A stretch of DNA of 5,536 nucleotides from an uncultured Gammaproteobacteria bacterium (GTDB lineage: Bacteria > Pseudomonadota > Gammaproteobacteria > Pseudomonadales > Azotimanducaceae_A). This document shows, piece by piece, positions 1-5,536 of this stretch; the first letter of the stretch is position 1; each line of letters begins with the position of its first letter. The stretch lies in assembly GCA_913049565.1 (NCBI GenBank), contig CAJWZG010000188.1, forward strand, positions 1 through 5,536, written 5' to 3'. The notes beneath the pieces are model-generated. The model made no database searches. It worked only from the letters and a program-made list of their open reading frames with translations, and was not told the DNA's origin. The position numbers were made by a program, and so were the translations under genes.

Positions 1-2
1 TG

Positions 3-221
3 ATTGAGCTTGCGGAAGAAATATTCCACATGCCAGTCAGTTTGGGGGCGCCACGTTTAGTGGCGGGTTTGAAGGACATCGTAAGGAACCCTGTATACGC
101 AACAAGCGTTGGCTTATTGCAATACGGGTTAGAGCGAGACCGCGAGTTAGCTGAAAAACAAAGCAGCCGTAAGAGCAGCACGTTTGACAGCATTAAGAAT
201 TGGTTTCGCGAAAACTTCTAG
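3..221 (+). CDS. ftsA: Cell division protein FtsA, C-terminal part
   Basis: The last 72 codons and TAG stop of a gene that begins before the window. FtsA is an actin-like ATPase at the inner face of the cytoplasmic membrane that tethers FtsZ filaments to the membrane and recruits later divisome proteins. The frame is open from base 3 and shows the conserved FtsA C-terminal block (LAEEIFHMPVSLGAP, then DIVRNPVYATSVGLLQYG). A polar linker follows, and the protein ends in FDSIKNWFRENF, an amphipathic helix matching the membrane-targeting sequence at the end of FtsA proteins. The ATG at base 30 is internal and not the real start. ftsZ follows after 18 bases, the usual dcw arrangement, so co-transcription is likely. 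The identification is secure although the nucleotide-binding domains lie outside the window. Confidence 0.95.
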   Translation: MELAEEIFHMPVSLGAPRLVAGLKDIVRNPVYATSVGLLQYGLERDRELAEKQSSRKSSTFDSIKNWFRENF

Positions 222-228
222 CACCAGC

Positions 229-234
229 AGGAGA
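229..234 (+). promoter_or_regulatory. Ribosome binding site of ftsZ
   Basis: AGGAGA lies five bases before the ATG at 240, inside the 18-base gap after the ftsA stop codon. It is a good Shine-Dalgarno match and fixes the ftsZ start. The short gap would also allow translational coupling with ftsA. Confidence 0.8.
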
Positions 235-239
235 AGGCG

Positions 240-1388
240 ATGTTTGAGATAGTTGATAGTGCACCGCAAAATGCAGTGATTAAAGTCATTGGGGTTGGCG
301 GTGGGGGCGGAAACGCCGTACAACATATGGTCAGCAATGATGTCAAAGGAGTCGACTTCATTGCGGTCAACACTGATGCACAGGCCTTAGATGGGCTTGG
401 AGCTGACCGAACTCTGCAAATTGGTAGTGGCATTACCAAGGGCCTTGGTGCGGGAGCGAATCCAGAAATCGGGCGCGCGGCGGCCTTAGAAGATCGAGAG
501 CGCATAACTGAACTCTTGGGCGATGCCGACATGGTCTTCATTACCGCGGGCATGGGCGGTGGAACAGGCACCGGTGCCGCACCCGTTGTTGCTGAGGTAG
601 CAAAAGAGTTGGGTATCTTGACGGTCGCAGTCGTGACTAAACCTTTTAAGTTTGAAAGGCGTTCAAAAACTGCTGACAAGGGCTTGGCTGAACTCGCCGA
701 GCACGTCGATTCGCTAATCACCATTCCAAATCAAAAGCTGCAAGACGTAATGGGTGATAGCGCCTACATGAAAGACGCCTTTGCAGCTGCGAACAATGTT
801 CTTCTCGGAGCCGTAAAAGGCATAGCAGATCTGATCATTCTTCCTGGCATGATCAACGTCGATTTCGCAGATGTCAGAACCGTAATGTCTGAAATGGGTT
901 CAGCGATGATGGGTACTGGGCGAGCCAGCGGTACCAATCGAGCGCGAGAGGCAGCTGAGGCGGCGATACGTTCTCCTTTGCTCGATGATATCGACATACA
1001 TGGGGCACGAGGCATTCTGGTGAATGTGGCAGGTGCGAACCTGACCATGGGGGAATTCATGGAAGTGGGTGACATGGTCGAAGACTTTGCATCGGATGAC
1101 GCGACCGTTGTCGTGGGTACCGTTATTGACGATGCGTTGGGCGACGACATGATGGTTACGATTGTCGCCACAGGGCTTGGTGAAGCAAGCAGACAGCCAA
1201 CGATTGTGATCGATAATGATCCAATTGTTGATGTGCCAACGGTTCCCGGTGACTACGCCAAGTATGATGAGCCGACCCACAAGCGAAACCCAGCACGTTA
1301 TTCCAGTAGCGTTGAGAATGTTGATATCCAGAGTAAAGACCTAGAGCACCTAGATGTGCCTGCGTTTCTGCGCAGACAGGCGGACTGA
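240..1388 (+). CDS. ftsZ: Cell division GTPase FtsZ
   Basis: Complete, 382 residues, essentially the length of E. coli FtsZ (383). FtsZ is the tubulin homologue that polymerises with GTP into the cytokinetic Z-ring under the membrane. Visible landmarks are the glycine-rich nucleotide loop GVGGGGGNAV (about residues 18-27), the tubulin signature GGGTGTG (106-112), and the T7 synergy loop NVDFADV (206-212) with Asp208 and Asp211, which complete the GTPase site of the neighbouring subunit. The globular core ends near residue 316 (TGLGE). A linker of about 50 residues rich in Asp and Pro follows, then the C-terminal conserved peptide LDVPAFLRRQAD (371-382), which in this family binds FtsA and ZipA. 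The start is set by AGGAGA at 229-234. It lies between ftsA and lpxC on the same strand. No lesion is seen, so it should be fully functional. Confidence 0.99.
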   Translation: MFEIVDSAPQNAVIKVIGVGGGGGNAVQHMVSNDVKGVDFIAVNTDAQALDGLGADRTLQIGSGITKGLGAGANPEIGRAAALEDRERITELLGDADMVFITAGMGGGTGTGAAPVVAEVAKELGILTVAVVTKPFKFERRSKTADKGLAELAEHVDSLITIPNQKLQDVMGDSAYMKDAFAAANNVLLGAVKGIADLIILPGMINVDFADVRTVMSEMGSAMMGTGRASGTNRAREAAEAAIRSPLLDDIDIHGARGILVNVAGANLTMGEFMEVGDMVEDFASDDATVVVGTVIDDALGDDMMVTIVATGLGEASRQPTIVIDNDPIVDVPTVPGDYAKYDEPTHKRNPARYSSSVENVDIQSKDLEHLDVPAFLRRQAD

Positions 1389-1396
1389 TTTAAGGC

Positions 1397-1406
1397 CGCT
1401 ATAGCG
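1397..1406. repeat. 10-bp palindrome in the ftsZ-lpxC gap
   Basis: CGCTATAGCG is a perfect palindrome nine bases after the ftsZ stop codon and is followed by ATTTTG. As RNA it could form only a very short hairpin, so a real terminator is unlikely. It could be a protein-binding site, or chance. A TATAGC core resembling a -10 box has no convincing -35 box. Confidence 0.3.
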
Positions 1407-1432
1407 ATTTTGTCGCAGGTTAAGTAGGTGTT

Positions 1433-1438
1433 GGGAGG
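1433..1438 (+). promoter_or_regulatory. Ribosome binding site of lpxC
   Basis: GGGAGG lies five bases before the GTG at 1444 and is the best Shine-Dalgarno match near this gene. It decides for the GTG start. Reading upstream in frame there is no ATG before the TAG at 1402-1404. Confidence 0.75.
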
Positions 1439-1443
1439 CGACC

Positions 1444-2370
1444 GTGTTGTCTAGTGCTAATTGTCAGCAAACGCTGAAGAACAGTGTTAAAGCGACAGGT
1501 GTCGCTTTGCATACGGGAGAGAAAGTAAACCTGACGCTGCATCCGGCTGAAGTAGATGAGGGAATTGTTTTCAGGCGCACTGATTTGCCCGAGCGCGTTA
1601 GCTTTCCCGCGCATGCAGATGGGGTTGGAGACACGCAGATGGCGACATCATTGTGTTCTGATGGCCATCAACTCTCGACCATAGAACATTTAATGTCCGC
1701 GCTGTCAGGCTTGGGCGTGGACAATGCAGTCGTTGAAGTGGATGGCAGCGAGCTGCCAATCATGGACGGAAGCGCTGCGCCCTTTGTTTTTTTGCTGCAG
1801 TCGGCAGGCGTGTTGCCTCAGAATGCGCTGAAGAAATTTATGCGTATATTGCAACCCGTTGAGGTCACCGAGAGAGATGCGAGTGCCTCGCTATCACCCT
1901 TTGAAGGGTTCAAGCTGAGCTATACCTTGGAATACGATCATCCGGTTTTTGCCGAGCACGAGCATACTGCCTGCGTCGATTTTTCGATGACGAGCTTCAT
2001 CAAAGAAGTTAGTCGGGCTCGTACCTTCGGTTTTTTGGCCGACTTCGAAAGGTTGCGTGACCTTAATCTCGCACAAGGTGGCAGTTTGGATAACGCAGTG
2101 GTGGTAGATGATTCAAAAATTCTCAACGAGCATGGACTGCGCGCGCGTGATGAATTTGTGAAGCATAAAATTCTCGATGCAATTGGTGATCTGTACTTGC
2201 TCGGATTCAGCTTACTCGGCAGTTTTCATGGGCATAAGTCTGGCCACGGTCTGAACAACAAGCTAGTGCGTGCGTTGCTCGATGTCCCGGAAAGCTATGA
2301 AATTGTTTCTTTCAAAGAGGGTGCGTTGGTTCCTGCGTCTTATGTCAGACCCTTGCAGGTTGTTGAGTAA
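1444..2370 (+). CDS. lpxC: UDP-3-O-acyl-N-acetylglucosamine deacetylase LpxC
   Basis: Complete, 308 residues (E. coli LpxC has 305). This cytoplasmic zinc enzyme removes the N-acetyl group from UDP-3-O-acyl-GlcNAc, the committed step of lipid A synthesis, so the organism makes lipopolysaccharide. Zinc ligands are His82 in TIEHLMSAL and His241 and Asp245 in [11 protein letters not shown]. Glu81 is the catalytic base, and His268 (KSGHGLNN) with Lys242 and Thr194 (RARTFGF) match the remaining active-site positions. Both halves of the duplicated fold are present, including the [17 protein letters not shown] block. The start is GTG, set by GGGAGG at 1433-1438; TTG at 1447 is a possible alternative. 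The N-terminus is about five residues longer than in E. coli. The C-terminus ends RPLQVVE, unlike the E. coli AVLA tail. It follows ftsZ by 55 bases and its stop is one base from that of the opposing dciA-like gene. Confidence 0.98.
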   Translation: MLSSANCQQTLKNSVKATGVALHTGEKVNLTLHPAEVDEGIVFRRTDLPERVSFPAHADGVGDTQMATSLCSDGHQLSTIEHLMSALSGLGVDNAVVEVDGSELPIMDGSAAPFVFLLQSAGVLPQNALKKFMRILQPVEVTERDASASLSPFEGFKLSYTLEYDHPVFAEHEHTACVDFSMTSFIKEVSRARTFGFLADFERLRDLNLAQGGSLDNAVVVDDSKILNEHGLRARDEFVKHKILDAIGDLYLLGFSLLGSFHGHKSGHGLNNKLVRALLDVPESYEIVSFKEGALVPASYVRPLQVVE

Positions 2371-2371
2371 T

Positions 2372-2689
2372 TTAGTTGTCTCTGTCGGTGCTGTGAACCT
2401 TCAGCACCAACTCTTCAACGCGGCAAAATGCAGACAAGCCAACGAGTCTAGAGATTAGCTCAGGCGCAGCAAAACGGATTTTGGTAGCGACTCCAGCGCT
2501 GCTGCAGTTGATGATTAGCTTTGCGCCGCTCAGATCACTCACCTCGACATGATTTTTTAGGTTGTTGTCCAGGGCAGCACGAAGCTGATCAGTCCAAGCC
2601 TGCTGATTCGTAGTGTGACGCAACAGCTTTTGTAGGTGGCCGTATCCTCTGCCTTCTTGGAGAAGATCTTCGACCTTATTAGTCGCCAT
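2372..2689 (-). CDS. dciA: DUF721/DciA-like replicative helicase loader, short form
   Basis: Complete, 105 residues. DciA proteins (DUF721) load or assist the replicative helicase DnaB in the many bacteria that lack phage-derived DnaC or DnaI. The sequence fits the family pattern: an N-terminal helix with LLQ and LQKLL, a Trp (Trp32) in an amphipathic helix, NHVEVSDLSGAKLIINCSS as the strand-turn-strand core, then KIRFAAPELISRL and a closing strand VEELVLKVHS. Position supports it, since DUF721 genes sit beside lpxC and secA in Pseudomonas. It stops about eight residues after the last core strand and has no long C-terminal tail. The ATG at 2689 is preceded by GAGGG at 12 bases spacing, which is rather far. 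It converges on lpxC and diverges from the M23 gene, so it is its own transcription unit. Family assignment rests on sequence pattern plus context, because the family is poorly conserved. Confidence 0.8.
   Translation of the reverse strand: MATNKVEDLLQEGRGYGHLQKLLRHTTNQQAWTDQLRAALDNNLKNHVEVSDLSGAKLIINCSSAGVATKIRFAAPELISRLVGLSAFCRVEELVLKVHSTDRDN
2387..2408. terminator. Possible bidirectional hairpin between lpxC and dciA
   Basis: GGTGCTG (2387-2393) and CAGCACC (2402-2408) form a perfect 7-bp stem with an 8-base loop. It lies 17 bases after the lpxC stop and inside the last codons of the opposing dciA-like gene. Neither strand has a U-tract after the stem, so it is not a canonical intrinsic terminator. 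It could still act as an RNA 3'-end stabiliser, a weak terminator, or a pause site shared by both convergent transcripts. Confidence 0.4.
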
Positions 2690-2729
2690 TCGCTGAGTTT
2701 TCCCTCTGATTATCCGTTTTTTCCTAAAG

Positions 2730-2759
2730 TATTTAGATCTGAAATCTCCCTCGGTGCAA
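2730..2759 (-). promoter_or_regulatory. Possible promoter of the dciA-like gene
   Basis: On the - strand, TTGCAC (2759-2754) is followed after 18 bases by TAAATA (2735-2730). Each matches the sigma-70 consensus at three of six positions, so the call is weak. It would give a leader of roughly 35 bases before the ATG at 2689. Its -35 box is the mirror copy of the one assigned to the M23 gene. Confidence 0.25.
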
Positions 2760-2785
2760 GTAATTTCCTATTCTGCAATTTGCAC
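2754..2785. repeat. Inverted repeat GTGCAAGT / ATTTGCAC in the divergent promoter region
   Basis: GTGCAAGT (2754-2761) and ATTTGCAC (2778-2785) match at seven of eight positions in inverted orientation, with 16 bases between the arms. The outer six bases of each arm read TTGCAC outward, and both could serve as -35 boxes of back-to-back promoters. The same spacing could instead suit a dimeric regulator. A chance repeat cannot be excluded at this length. Confidence 0.4.
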
Positions 2786-2807
2786 GACAGCAACATTTTG
2801 TTATGTT
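2780..2807 (+). promoter_or_regulatory. Possible promoter of the M23 peptidase gene
   Basis: TTGCAC (2780-2785), a 16-base spacer, and TATGTT (2802-2807) form a moderate sigma-70-like pair. Transcription would begin near 2814, downstream of the ATG at 2803. If correct, translation must start at the second in-frame ATG, 2839. Confidence 0.3.
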
Positions 2808-3747
2808 TGAGGCCGCAACGATCAGCCGTAAATATTTCATGCAACTTATCTTCATAAACAGGCGGGGTGAACCCCGACAGATAGGTCTTCCGTCTTGGAA
2901 AGTCAAAATGCTGTCATTCGCAATAGTCGCCTGTTGTGCTGGGCTCGTCACAAGTGGCTTCGTGCTAAAACAGTCCGATGCCGTTGATGCGGCAGTGATT
3001 GAAAATTGGCGAGCCAAACTCAACGAGCAAGACGAGGTGGTGGAGGTATTGCGATCTCAATCCTCTGCGCGTAGCCAGGCAGTCGGTAGACAAATCGCTG
3101 AAATGCAGGCGCGACTGTGGCGCATGGAAGCGCTGGCCTCCTACATGCACGAATCCTCAGGTTTACCTCTAGACGAATTCGACTTCGACGCACCGGTTGC
3201 GCAAGGCGGGCCTATAAGCGGTGAGTCGCAAATTCTGCCCATAGCAAGTTTAGATATTCAGTTGGATAGTCTTTCAGAGAGATTGAAGCAACGCGAAACC
3301 GAGCTGAGTATTCTCGACCAAGTACTGCTAGGGGTTTATACCGAACAAGCAGCGACACCTATGGGCTCGCCAATTATCAAGGGATGGATGTCGTCACCGT
3401 TCGGGGAGAGGGTCGATCCGATTTCAGGTAGGAAAGCCTGGCATGAAGGTATGGATTTTGCTGGTGCTAGAGGGTCTGATGTTGTCGCTGTCGCCAATGG
3501 GATCGTAGTGTTCGCGGGCCGCAGAGATGGTTATGGCTGGATGGTAGAGATCAGCCATGGTGCGGATGTACGTACGCGTTACGGACACCATGAAGATATT
3601 GTTGTACATGCGGGTCAAAGCGTTAAACGCGGTGATGTTATTGGTCGCATGGGCAGCAGCGGTCGGTCCACCGGTCCTCATGTGCATTTTGAGGTGCTTA
3701 AGGGCGGTAAGGCCGTTAATCCCGCCCGCTATGTCAACGCAGGTTAA
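2803..3747 (+). CDS. Membrane-anchored M23 (LytM-type) peptidoglycan endopeptidase
   Basis: Up to 314 residues (numbered from 2803). M23 enzymes are zinc endopeptidases that cut peptide cross-links in peptidoglycan. One hydrophobic segment (about 36-54, from KMLSFAIVACC) should anchor the protein with its bulk in the periplasm. Predicted coiled coil covers about 69-116 and 150-176. The LytM domain (about 190-312) carries zinc ligands His214 and Asp218 (HEGMD), and His295 in GPHVHFE. Catalytic histidines are His262 (RYGHH) and His293. All are present, so it should be an active enzyme and not a degenerate EnvC/NlpD-type activator. The likelier start is ATG 2839, which gives 302 residues beginning MQLIFINRRGEPR; neither start has a clear ribosome binding site. 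It lies just upstream of secA, as in Pseudomonas. Its physiological role is not shown by the sequence. Confidence 0.93.
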   Translation: MFEAATISRKYFMQLIFINRRGEPRQIGLPSWKVKMLSFAIVACCAGLVTSGFVLKQSDAVDAAVIENWRAKLNEQDEVVEVLRSQSSARSQAVGRQIAEMQARLWRMEALASYMHESSGLPLDEFDFDAPVAQGGPISGESQILPIASLDIQLDSLSERLKQRETELSILDQVLLGVYTEQAATPMGSPIIKGWMSSPFGERVDPISGRKAWHEGMDFAGARGSDVVAVANGIVVFAGRRDGYGWMVEISHGADVRTRYGHHEDIVVHAGQSVKRGDVIGRMGSSGRSTGPHVHFEVLKGGKAVNPARYVNAG

Positions 3748-3832
3748 AATCCTTTAATTCGTCCTGATTGGACTGGTCATACTGCAGAGCAAAATCATTC
3801 CTTGTTTGCTATAGATCTTCCCTAGCTCTCGC

Positions 3833-3838
3833 TACAAT
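3833..3838 (+). promoter_or_regulatory. Possible -10 box of the secA promoter
   Basis: TACAAT matches the sigma-70 -10 consensus at five of six positions. The best -35 at suitable spacing (TATAGA, 3810-3815) is poor. Direct repeats GCTCTC flank the box at 3825-3830 and 3839-3844. Transcription would start near 3845, leaving a leader of about 20 bases. The 117-base gap (3748-3864) holds no terminator-like hairpin, only a 4-bp stem (GTCC/GGAC, 3761-3773), so read-through from the M23 gene is also possible. Confidence 0.35.
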
Positions 3839-3864
3839 GCTCTCTTTTCGATATACCCATAATT

Positions 3865-5536
3865 ATGGCTAACTTTCTTGCCCGGCTTTTTGGTACCAAA
3901 AATTCTCGCGAACTTAAGCGCATGGGGCGACTTGTACAACGAATCAACGAGCTAGAGCCTCAGTTCACAGTTGAAACGGATTTAGTCGCCCATACACGAG
4001 AGTTGCGCGATAGATTAACCGCTGGAGAAACATTGGATGCCTTGCTTCCTGAAGCATTTGCTGCCGTTCGCGAAGCCGCGAAGCGCGCTAAAGGTATGCG
4101 GCACTTCGATGTACAGCTTATTGGCGGCATAACGCTGCATGAAGGGCACATCGCAGAAATGCGTACTGGCGAGGGCAAGACGTTGATGGCGACACTGCCC
4201 GCCTACTTGAATGCCTTGCCTAGCACCGGTGTTCATGTTGTTACGGTGAATGACTATCTCGCCAAGCGAGACGCTCAATGGATGGCACCTATCTACGAAT
4301 TGCTTGGCCTAACCGTGGGTATTATTCAATCCGGCCAGCCTGCCGAAGATAAGAAGCATGCTTATCAGGCCGATATCATCTATGGCACCAATAACGAATT
4401 TGGCTTCGACTATCTGCGCTCCAATATGGCGTTCACTGCTGAAGATCGACTGCAAGGCGCGCAGTCTTTTGCAATTATTGATGAGGTGGACTCAATTTTG
4501 ATCGACGAGGCGAGAACGCCGCTGATCATCTCAGGCGCTTCTGAAGAAAACACTACGCTGTACAAAACAATTGACCAAATTCCCCCAATGCTAGAAGAGC
4601 AAGCCTTCGACGATACGCCTCGAGTCTTTGGCGAACCCGATGTCGAAGCGACAGGCGATTACATGGTGGATGAAAAAAATCGCCAGGTGGAACTGACAGA
4701 ACTGGGGCACCAAAAGGTTGAAGATGCGCTAATCAATTTGAACCTGCTACAGCCGGGGGACAGCCTTTACTCTTCGGCAAACTTAGCTTTACTCCACCAT
4801 GTGCATGCTGCGCTTAAGGCGCACAACCTTTATAAACGAGACGATCAGTACATGATCGATCAAGGAGAGGCCATCATTGTTGATGAGCACACGGGGCGAG
4901 CAATGCCTGGTCGGCGTTGGTCGGACGGCATTCACCAGGCCGTTGAAGCCAAAGAAGGGTTGGCTATCCAGAACGAAAGCCAAACACTAGCGTCTACGAC
5001 TTTTCAAAACTACTTTCGGCTGTACAACAAGCTGTCTGGCATGACCGGCACAGCAGACACAGAAGCTTTCGAGTTCAAGCAAATCTACGGTCTAGAAGTG
5101 GTTGTGGTACCCACTCATCGACCGATGATTCGCGATGATCGCAATGACCTAATGTATCTCTCGCTGCCTGAAAAGTACGAAGCCATTGTCGAAGACGTCG
5201 CGGGCTGCATCGAACGAGGACAGCCCGTATTGGTGGGTACTGCATCCATTGAAAGCTCTGAGCTGTTGTCTGCTGAGCTGAACCGGCGAAAAATAGCCCA
5301 CAATGTGCTGAACGCGAAACAGCATGAACGTGAGGCAGATGTGGTGGCCGACGCGGGGCGTTCAGGCACGGTCACTATCGCGACAAATATGGCTGGGCGG
5401 GGTACTGACATAGTGTTGGGCGGTAGTCTCGATGCTGAACTGGCAAAGATGCCTGAGGCTTCAGAGGCAGAAGTGACTAAAGCGACTCAGGCTTGGCAGC
5501 AGCGCCACGAAGCGGTGCTCGCGGCAGGCGGATTGC
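3865..5536 (+). CDS. secA: Preprotein translocase ATPase SecA, N-terminal part
   Basis: The first 557 codons, open to the window edge, out of about 900 expected. SecA is the ATPase motor that drives unfolded preproteins through SecYEG across the inner membrane. The first nucleotide-binding domain has Walker A MRTGEGKT with Lys105 and Walker B IIDEVDS with Asp206. The preprotein cross-linking domain runs from about 225 to 375 and resumes the motor fold at [16 protein letters not shown]. The second nucleotide-binding domain includes [13 protein letters not shown], the conserved VLVGTASIE, and [15 protein letters not shown] with arginine finger Arg512. Compared with E. coli SecA as recalled, there are three residues fewer near the N-terminus and six more around residues 250-270. 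The start is the ATG giving [10 protein letters not shown], the family N-terminus, but no ribosome binding site precedes it. There is no secM upstream, so E. coli-style SecM control is absent. The C-terminal zinc domain lies outside the window. Confidence 0.98.
   Translation, partial: MANFLARLFGTKNSRELKRMGRLVQRINELEPQFTVETDLVAHTRELRDRLTAGETLDALLPEAFAAVREAAKRAKGMRHFDVQLIGGITLHEGHIAEMRTGEGKTLMATLPAYLNALPSTGVHVVTVNDYLAKRDAQWMAPIYELLGLTVGIIQSGQPAEDKKHAYQADIIYGTNNEFGFDYLRSNMAFTAEDRLQGAQSFAIIDEVDSILIDEARTPLIISGASEENTTLYKTIDQIPPMLEEQAFDDTPRVFGEPDVEATGDYMVDEKNRQVELTELGHQKVEDALINLNLLQPGDSLYSSANLALLHHVHAALKAHNLYKRDDQYMIDQGEAIIVDEHTGRAMPGRRWSDGIHQAVEAKEGLAIQNESQTLASTTFQNYFRLYNKLSGMTGTADTEAFEFKQIYGLEVVVVPTHRPMIRDDRNDLMYLSLPEKYEAIVEDVAGCIERGQPVLVGTASIESSELLSAELNRRKIAHNVLNAKQHEREADVVADAGRSGTVTIATNMAGRGTDIVLGGSLDAELAKMPEASEAEVTKATQAWQQRHEAVLAAGGL

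Noticed and set aside
218..724. 168-residue open frame on the - strand opposite ftsZ
   Set aside because: Its composition is low-complexity Ser/Pro/Ala, it has no recognisable domain, and it lies wholly over the conserved ftsZ coding frame; it is an antisense shadow.
764..1280. Two further open frames on the - strand opposite ftsZ (764-1171 and 900-1280)
   Set aside because: Both overlap each other and ftsZ, with no family resemblance; shadows of the conserved codons.
2636..2857. 73-residue + strand open frame across the dciA start and the divergent promoter
   Set aside because: It overlaps the start of the dciA-like gene and the M23 N-terminus in another frame, has no ribosome binding site and no recognisable pattern.
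3424..3687. 87-residue - strand open frame opposite the M23 domain
   Set aside because: Antisense to the conserved catalytic region; its His- and Thr-rich sequence is explained by the codons of the real gene.
3748..3864. A secM-like leader gene before secA
   Set aside because: The gap is only 117 bases, with no open frame carrying a signal peptide or an arrest motif.
1..5536. An undescribed multi-gene system such as a defence island, mobile element, CRISPR array or RNA gene
   Set aside because: Every gene belongs to a known housekeeping family in a known order. I saw no integrase, transposase, long or clustered repeats, or tRNA/rRNA pattern on either strand.

Overview
This window reads as the distal end of a gammaproteobacterial division and cell-wall (dcw) cluster running into secA. 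The order is ftsA (3' end), ftsZ, lpxC, a DUF721/DciA-type gene on the opposite strand, an M23 metallopeptidase gene, and secA (5' part, cut by the window edge). As I recall the Pseudomonas aeruginosa chromosome, it has the same order (secA, M23 protein, DUF721 protein, lpxC, ftsZ, ftsA), whereas Escherichia coli has secM between lpxC and secA. The LpxC sequence also looks closer to Pseudomonas than to E. coli. I infer a Pseudomonas-like, possibly marine, gammaproteobacterium of moderate GC content. The genus cannot be read from this window.

Bases 1-1388 hold the last 72 codons of ftsA, ending in an amphipathic membrane-targeting helix, and then, after 18 bases, a complete ftsZ with an intact GTPase core and C-terminal conserved peptide. 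After a 55-base gap comes lpxC (1444-2370), starting at GTG behind a strong ribosome binding site, with all expected zinc and catalytic residues. These three genes lie on the + strand and are probably co-transcribed. They couple the Z-ring and its membrane anchor to the committed step of lipid A synthesis.

The dciA-like gene (2372-2689, - strand) converges on lpxC with a single base between the stop codons, and a perfect 7-bp inverted repeat sits at the junction. On its other side it diverges from the M23 gene across about 110-150 bases that carry a mirror-image pair of TTGCAC boxes, a possible back-to-back promoter. The M23 protein has one N-terminal membrane segment, a coiled-coil periplasmic region and a complete LytM-type active site, so it is probably an active peptidoglycan endopeptidase. 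secA begins at 3865 after a 117-base gap with a possible -10 box but no recognisable ribosome binding site and no secM. Its first 557 codons are intact.

I see no mobile element, CRISPR array, RNA gene or unknown multi-gene system. The points worth a second look are small: a DciA reduced to its globular domain, the convergent hairpin, the symmetric divergent promoter, the leader of secA, and the LpxC C-terminus. No gene-free stretch exceeds 300 bases.
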